Shown piece after piece: positions 6,722 to 10,098 of a stretch of DNA of 10,098 nucleotides; position 1 is the first letter of the stretch, and the number at the start of each line of letters is the position of its first letter. The position numbers and the translations under genes were made by a program. The stretch is from contig NZ_JAJCIC010000068.1 of NCBI RefSeq assembly GCF_020554865.1, positions 1 to 10,098 of the forward strand, in the 5' to 3' direction. Source of the stretch: Lacrimispora sp. 210928-DFI.3.58. GTDB taxonomy: Bacteria; Bacillota; Clostridia; Lachnospirales; Lachnospiraceae. Below the pieces are notes generated by a model that saw only the letters and a program-made list of their open reading frames with translations, did no database searches and had not been told where the DNA came from.

Positions 6722-7579
6722 ATGGGCTGGGTGGAGGCTGTAGGAGAAGCGGTTCAGTATGTGGAGGACCATATTACAGAGGAATTGTCTGCAGAGGAGA
6801 TCGCAAAACAGGTCAATATATCACCGTTCTATTTTCAAAAAGGCTTTGCGATGCTCTGCGGGTTTACTCTTGGGGAATATATCAGGAACCGCCGTCTGGC
6901 TCTGGCTGGCAGTGAACTTGCTTCAGGCAATGGAAAGGTGATCGATATCGCGCTGAAGTATGGATATGATTCTCCCGACAGCTTTGCCAAAGCATTTACC
7001 AGATTCCATGGAGTTACCCCTTTACGGGCGAGGAAGGAGCAGGTGACGCTCAAATCCTTTGCACCGCTGAAGATCAAACTATCATTAGAAGGAGGATATC
7101 TCATGGATTACAGAATGGAAAAAAAGGAAGCATTTACAGTGATTGCAAATGCAAAGGTCTTTGCCTATGAAGGAGCGAAGAACACGGTTCCTCAGTTTTG
7201 GCAGGAGCATTTTAAAGAGGGCAAAGGGAAAAACGTGATGGGGGTTTACGGGATCAATATTGATGAGAAAATGAAGCAAAATTCTTTTGAGTATTTGATC
7301 GCGGATCCCTATGATCCTGCAGGAGAGGTGCCGGAAGGCTTTGTTGTGAAGACCATTCCATCCTTTACCTGGGCCGTATTCCCATGCAGAGGCGCCATGC
7401 CGGAGGCTCTGCAGGACGTGAACACAAAGATCTTTTCTGAGTGGCTTCCTGCACTGAAGGAATATGAGTTTGCTGCAGGATATTGTGTGGAATATTACGA
7501 TAATGCGGCAAAATATGCGAAGGGTATCATGGACGAGGATTACTACTGTGAGATCTGGATTCCGGTAAAGCAGAAATAG
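6722..7579 (+). CDS. AraC-family regulator with C-terminal GyrI-like effector-binding domain
   Basis: This is a 285-residue cytosolic transcription factor. It starts at ATG 6722, eight bases after the SD AAAGGAGGT (6705-6713). The N-terminal AraC/HTH_18 DNA-binding domain, residues about 5-107, holds both helix-turn-helix units. The second includes VIDIALKYGYDSPDSFAKAF and ends FHGVTPLRAR, the AraC signature. After a short linker (LSLEGGY), residues 128-283 form a GyrI-like/AraC_E_bind domain, which in Rob- and BmrR-type regulators binds hydrophobic or cationic small molecules. Domain order and length match many Firmicute regulators of drug or stress responses. An internal SD and ATG (7103) lie exactly at the domain junction. 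The gene follows the ClbS-like gene by 105 bases on the same strand and may be read from the same operon or from its own promoter. Confidence 0.93.
   Translation: MGWVEAVGEAVQYVEDHITEELSAEEIAKQVNISPFYFQKGFAMLCGFTLGEYIRNRRLALAGSELASGNGKVIDIALKYGYDSPDSFAKAFTRFHGVTPLRARKEQVTLKSFAPLKIKLSLEGGYLMDYRMEKKEAFTVIANAKVFAYEGAKNTVPQFWQEHFKEGKGKNVMGVYGINIDEKMKQNSFEYLIADPYDPAGEVPEGFVVKTIPSFTWAVFPCRGAMPEALQDVNTKIFSEWLPALKEYEFAAGYCVEYYDNAAKYAKGIMDEDYYCEIWIPVKQK
7089..7105 (+). promoter_or_regulatory. Internal Shine-Dalgarno and in-frame ATG at the AraC/GyrI domain junction
   Basis: AAGGAGG at 7089-7095 lies seven bases before ATG 7103, which is codon 128 of the AraC-type gene, in frame. Starting here would make a 158-residue free GyrI-like domain beginning MDYRMEKKEAF. 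The SD bases also encode the Glu-Gly-Gly linker, so coding need alone could explain them. Confidence 0.45.
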
Positions 7580-7593
7580 TATCTGGATACCCG

Positions 7594-7637
7594 CATAAAC
7601 ATGCTGCCCACAGCCAGTTGCGGGCAGCATGTTTATG
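7594..7637. terminator. 16-bp hairpin between convergent AraC-type and XRE genes
   Basis: The arms 7594-7609 (CATAAACATGCTGCCC) and 7622-7637 are perfectly complementary around a 12-base loop. The hairpin starts 15 bases after the AraC-type stop and lies 37 bases beyond the XRE stop on the other strand. No T-run follows on either strand, so it is not a textbook intrinsic terminator. The placement suits a shared 3'-end processing or stabilising structure or a bidirectional terminator. Confidence 0.6.
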
Positions 7638-7673
7638 GGAATCAGCGGCCTGGCTGTCTGTAAGGCTGCTTAC

Positions 7674-8402
7674 CTAGACCTCCCTGTTATCTACCAAAAA
7701 CATATTCAATTTCTGCCATTTCCGTATATCATGCTTATTGATCAGAAGCTGTTCCTTAAAAGCATCAGTATGCTCCCTGGGCGTCAGAGATACCAGGCAT
7801 TTGAAGGCGCAGGGCATCAGGTCTGCGCTGGAGATGCCGCAGAGGAGGCCGCAGGTGGAGTCGCGTATCTCCAATGGATTGAAAATATAGAGAAGATCCT
7901 CCTCCAGGGTATTGCACTGGTTTACAAAGGAAAAGCGGATGAGCATATCGCTGTATATGACCTTTCCCGAATAGTAGACCTCGCTGCTCCTTCCGGTGGG
8001 AGTGACCGCGCTGATGGACAGAGAAGCCTCGTAATCGCCGGGCTTCTCTTTTTGTTCGTATATATCGATGATACCGTCCTTTAAGCGCTTGTACCGCCCG
8101 TCATAAAAGTAAAAATACAGCCTTCTTGCCTCAAAAAAGGGGCTTTTTCTGGTCACGCCCGGAAGCAGCGGCTCAGGCAGAGCAAGAGGGGGCTGGTAGT
8201 CTGTCAGCTGGTTCAGATTCACGTGCAGGGCCTGGCTGATCTCAAAGAGGGTCTCTACGTCCAAGGTGATCTCGCCTGTCTCATATTTGCTGACCGTGGC
8301 GCGGCTTTTGTGGATGATGTCCGCCAGCTGCTTTAAGGTCATGCCCCGGACCTTGCGGTACATGCGGATCTTATCGCCGATATGTCTGCTTATCTCATTC
8401 AT
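7674..8402 (-). CDS. XRE-family transcriptional regulator with unknown C-terminal domain
   Basis: This is a 242-residue cytosolic regulator on the minus strand. Residues about 8-66 form a Cro/CI-type helix-turn-helix (IRMYRKVRGMTLKQLADI, then SRATVSKYETGEITL and LFEISQALHVNLNQL). The remaining roughly 170 residues are unlike the short phage repressors. They contain a segment with FYFYDGRYKRLKDGIIDIYE and predicted beta strands, probably a sensing or oligomerisation domain; I do not recognise it. The start at 8402 has a modest SD (AGGT about eight bases upstream on the minus strand). It is divergent from the NSS symporter with 214 bases between starts, so it most likely controls that transporter and itself. 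A candidate -10 on the minus strand, TATAAT, is at 8464-8469. Confidence 0.9.
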   Translation of the reverse strand: MNEISRHIGDKIRMYRKVRGMTLKQLADIIHKSRATVSKYETGEITLDVETLFEISQALHVNLNQLTDYQPPLALPEPLLPGVTRKSPFFEARRLYFYFYDGRYKRLKDGIIDIYEQKEKPGDYEASLSISAVTPTGRSSEVYYSGKVIYSDMLIRFSFVNQCNTLEEDLLYIFNPLEIRDSTCGLLCGISSADLMPCAFKCLVSLTPREHTDAFKEQLLINKHDIRKWQKLNMFLVDNREV

Positions 8403-8432
8403 TGTATACTACCTGATTTCGTAAAAATATCC

Positions 8433-8455
8433 TGTGCCTTAAAATGAAGGCCACA
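8433..8455 (-). promoter_or_regulatory. Imperfect inverted repeat in the XRE 5' leader
   Basis: TGTGCCTT (8433-8440) and AAGGCCACA (8447-8455) pair with a one-base bulge around a six-base loop. It would lie in the untranslated leader of the XRE mRNA if transcription starts from the -10 at 8464-8469. It could be an operator or a leader hairpin; function is unknown. Confidence 0.3.
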
Positions 8456-8463
8456 GCAGATAT

Positions 8464-8469
8464 ATTATA
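8464..8469 (-). promoter_or_regulatory. Candidate -10 element of the XRE gene
   Basis: On the minus strand these bases read TATAAT, a perfect -10, about 60 bases upstream of the XRE start codon. The -35 position is T-rich but not consensus, and it overlaps the first of the AT-rich direct repeats. Confidence 0.45.
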
Positions 8470-8470
8470 C

Positions 8471-8538
8471 ACGTTTATTGAAAGAAAATCTATTGTAAAG
8501 AAACATTTTTGAGAGAAAACGTTCGTTTAAAGAGACAT
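8471..8538. repeat. AT-rich direct repeats in the XRE/symporter control region
   Basis: GTAAAGAAACAT (8495-8506) and TTAAAGAGACAT (8527-8538) differ at two of twelve bases and are 32 bases apart, about three helical turns. A further copy, ACGTTTATTGAAAGAAA (8471-8487), matches ACGTTCGTTTAAAGAGA (8519-8535) at 13 of 17. They lie between the divergent promoters and could be binding sites of the XRE protein. Confidence 0.4.
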
Positions 8539-8546
8539 CTCTGTTT

Positions 8547-8574
8547 TTGCATTTTGGAAAATGTCTGATAGAAT
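8547..8574 (+). promoter_or_regulatory. Promoter of the NSS symporter
   Basis: TTGCAT (8547-8552), a 16-base spacer, and TAGAAT (8569-8574) preceded by TGA, which makes an extended -10. Transcription would begin near 8581. That leaves too short a leader for a start at 8596 but fits the start at 8617 with its GGAGG at 8608-8612. Confidence 0.7.
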
Positions 8575-8616
8575 AGGGAAGGTTTAGAGAAAATAATGGG
8601 GAAATATGGAGGAGTT

Positions 8617-10011
8617 ATGGATAAGAAGAAACGCGGGGGCTTCAGCAGCTCCATTGGATTTGTGCTGGCAGCAGCGGGGAGTGCTGTAGGCGTGGGAAAT
8701 ATATGGAGGTTTCCTTATCTGGCAGCAAAGGACGGAGGAGGGTTGTTCCTTCTGCTTTACCTGATCCTGGTGCTGACCTTTGGCTTTACGCTGCTGACAA
8801 CGGATATTGCATTAGGGCGCAGGACGAAAAAGAATGCGCTGAAGGCATTCGGGGCTATCCGGGAGAAATGGAAATTTTTGGGATATCTCACCTTCCTTGT
8901 ACCGGCACTGATCATGACATACTATTCTGTCATTGGCGGCTGGGTAACAAAATATATTGTGGTCTATCTGACAGGAGGCAGCAGGGCCGCTGCAGAGGAC
9001 GGATATTTTACCTCCTTTATCACGTCAGAGGTTTCGCCGGTATTTTTTATGCTGGTGTTTTTGGCGCTCACCTCCTTTGTAGTCTACTGCGGTGTGGAAA
9101 AGGGGATCGAGCGTTTTTCAAAACTGATCATGCCGGGACTGATCTTTCTGATCATCGGGATCGCGCTGTTTTCCCTGACATTGAGCTATACGGATGAAAA
9201 TGGCGTGACACGTACAGGACTTCAGGGAGCAGCCGTATACATCCTTCCAAGCTTTGATGGGATCACCTTCAGACGCTTCTTAGGGATCCTCCTGGATGCC
9301 ATGAGCCAGCTGTTCTTCTCCTTAAGCGTATCCATGGGGATCATGATCACATATGGCTCCTACGTGAAGGATGACGTGAACCTAAGCCGCTCCGTGGGCC
9401 AGATTGAGATCTTTGACACAGGGGTGGCATTCCTGGCAGGGCTTATGATCATCCCTGCCGTGTTTGTGTTTTCCGGGACAGAGGGAATGGCCTCCGGTCC
9501 CAGCCTGATGTTCGTGTCCCTTCCAAAGGTGTTTGTGGAGATGGGAGCGGCCGGAACGGTCATCGGCTTTGTGTTCTTTGTCATGGTAGCCTTCGCCGCC
9601 CTGACCTCATGCATCTCCATCATGGAGACTTTAGTTGCAAACTGCATGGAACTGTTCGGACAGACACGAAAGAGGATGAGCATGGTGATCGGCGGGATCT
9701 ACGCTGTGGCAGCTGCCATTATTTGTCTTGGCTACAGCATCTTCTATTTTGAACTGCCCCTGCCCAACGGTCAGACAGCCCAGCTTTTGGACCTGATGGA
9801 TTACATCAGCAACAGCTTCCTGATGCCCTTTATCTCCTTTTTGACCTGTATTTTCATCGGCTGGATCGTAAAGCCCCAGTGGATCATTGACGAAATGGAG
9901 TCCAGCGGGCATACATTCGGGAGAAAGGGGCTGTATGCATTTATGATACGGTATATTGCGCCGGTGATGATGGGAGTTTTGTTTTTGCAGTCAACAGGGC
10001 TGCTTTCATAA
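8617..10011 (+). CDS. Sodium:neurotransmitter symporter (NSS/SNF) family transporter
   Basis: This is a 464-residue inner-membrane LeuT-fold transporter that would import an amino acid or related amine with sodium. TM1 carries the unwound substrate/sodium-binding stretch GSAVGVGNIWRFPY (residues 21-34), including the gate Arg31, followed by LAAKDGGG. TM6 appears in QLFFSLSVSMGIMITYGSY. About eleven hydrophobic segments can be counted, the usual number for bacterial members such as MhsT and Tyt1, and the length is normal. The substrate cannot be read from sequence. I chose ATG 8617 over the in-frame ATG 8596: GGAGG at 8608-8612 precedes 8617, the product then begins MDKKKRGGFSSSIGFVLAAA as homologues do, and 8596 has no RBS and almost no leader. 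It is divergent from the XRE gene, its likely regulator. The gene is monocistronic within the window. Confidence 0.95.
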   Translation: MDKKKRGGFSSSIGFVLAAAGSAVGVGNIWRFPYLAAKDGGGLFLLLYLILVLTFGFTLLTTDIALGRRTKKNALKAFGAIREKWKFLGYLTFLVPALIMTYYSVIGGWVTKYIVVYLTGGSRAAAEDGYFTSFITSEVSPVFFMLVFLALTSFVVYCGVEKGIERFSKLIMPGLIFLIIGIALFSLTLSYTDENGVTRTGLQGAAVYILPSFDGITFRRFLGILLDAMSQLFFSLSVSMGIMITYGSYVKDDVNLSRSVGQIEIFDTGVAFLAGLMIIPAVFVFSGTEGMASGPSLMFVSLPKVFVEMGAAGTVIGFVFFVMVAFAALTSCISIMETLVANCMELFGQTRKRMSMVIGGIYAVAAAIICLGYSIFYFELPLPNGQTAQLLDLMDYISNSFLMPFISFLTCIFIGWIVKPQWIIDEMESSGHTFGRKGLYAFMIRYIAPVMMGVLFLQSTGLLS

Positions 10012-10098
10012 GAAACAACAGTTCAGACGGCTGCCGGGAGGGTGGCTGGCGCTCCGGTTTCGGACATAAGAAGCACTAAGACACCTGATTTTTCCGAA
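10012..10098. other. Non-coding tail after the symporter
   Basis: No gene is seen. TTCGGA (10059-10064) and TCCGAA (10093-10098) are a 6-bp inverted repeat that stops exactly at the window edge, so a larger hairpin or terminator could be cut off. No T-run terminator is visible inside the window. Confidence 0.35.

Noticed and set aside
7085..7630. 181-residue minus-strand open frame
   Set aside because: It mirrors the GyrI-like domain of the AraC-type gene and has a low-complexity, Cys/His-rich antisense look with no RBS.
7629..8084. 151-residue plus-strand open frame
   Set aside because: It is antisense to the XRE gene, whose helix-turn-helix and codon pattern are convincing, and its start lies inside the hairpin arm.
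8596..8616. Upstream in-frame start for the symporter
   Set aside because: There is no RBS, and the predicted transcript would begin only about 15 bases before it. ATG 8617 has GGAGG and matches the family N-terminus.
1..10098. CRISPR array, tRNA/rRNA genes or intact insertion sequence
   Set aside because: No regularly spaced repeats, no tRNA-like cloverleaf with a CCA context, and no transposase reading frame with terminal repeats were seen. The only mobile genes are the two broken serine recombinases.

Overview
The window looks like a chromosomal accessory segment from a gut-type Firmicute, most likely a Lachnospiraceae/Clostridia member. The reasons are strong AGGAGG-type ribosome binding sites, extended -10 promoters, tandem large serine recombinases of the clostridial type, and a flavodoxin/carboxymuconolactone-decarboxylase pair next to WYL, AraC/GyrI, XRE and NSS-symporter genes. 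The assignment is inference from gene content; there is no rRNA or tRNA to anchor it.

Region 1 (1-2840) holds two tandem, paralogous large serine recombinases, both broken. The first (234-1513) has an in-frame TAG at 348 and a one-base frameshift in a T-run near 586-592. The second (1374-2795) has one in-frame TGA at 1872 where the family normally has Trp. Their reading frames overlap by 140 bases. A strong hairpin terminator with a UUCG loop closes the module. It appears to be a decayed, probably immobile, integrative element.

Region 2 (2841-4457) is one AT-rich 512-residue gene with its own promoter and RBS. It matches no function I can name, but its C-terminal part has an R-N-x3-H motif (Arg413, His418) typical of HEPN ribonuclease domains. 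It is a candidate defence or stress cargo gene stranded beside the dead recombinases, and the best candidate for something undescribed here.

Region 3 (4458-5080) is a graveyard: a headless flavodoxin C-terminus and a carboxymuconolactone decarboxylase cut off after about 60 residues.

Region 4 (5080-7640) is an intact chromosomal-looking block of higher G+C. A WYL regulator sits behind an extended -10 promoter overlapped by a 9-6-9 dyad, followed by a ClbS/DfsB-like protein in the same operon and then an AraC-type regulator with a GyrI-like effector domain. An exact copy of one dyad arm recurs in the gap before the AraC gene, so the WYL protein may control all three genes. The AraC gene contains a consensus Shine-Dalgarno and in-frame ATG exactly between its two domains. 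A 16-bp hairpin separates it from the convergent XRE gene.

Region 5 (7674-10098) is a divergent pair: an XRE regulator (minus) and a sodium:neurotransmitter-symporter (NSS/LeuT-fold) transporter (plus). Their shared control region carries AT-rich direct repeats that could be the regulator's operator. No CRISPR array, tRNA, rRNA or intact insertion sequence was seen.
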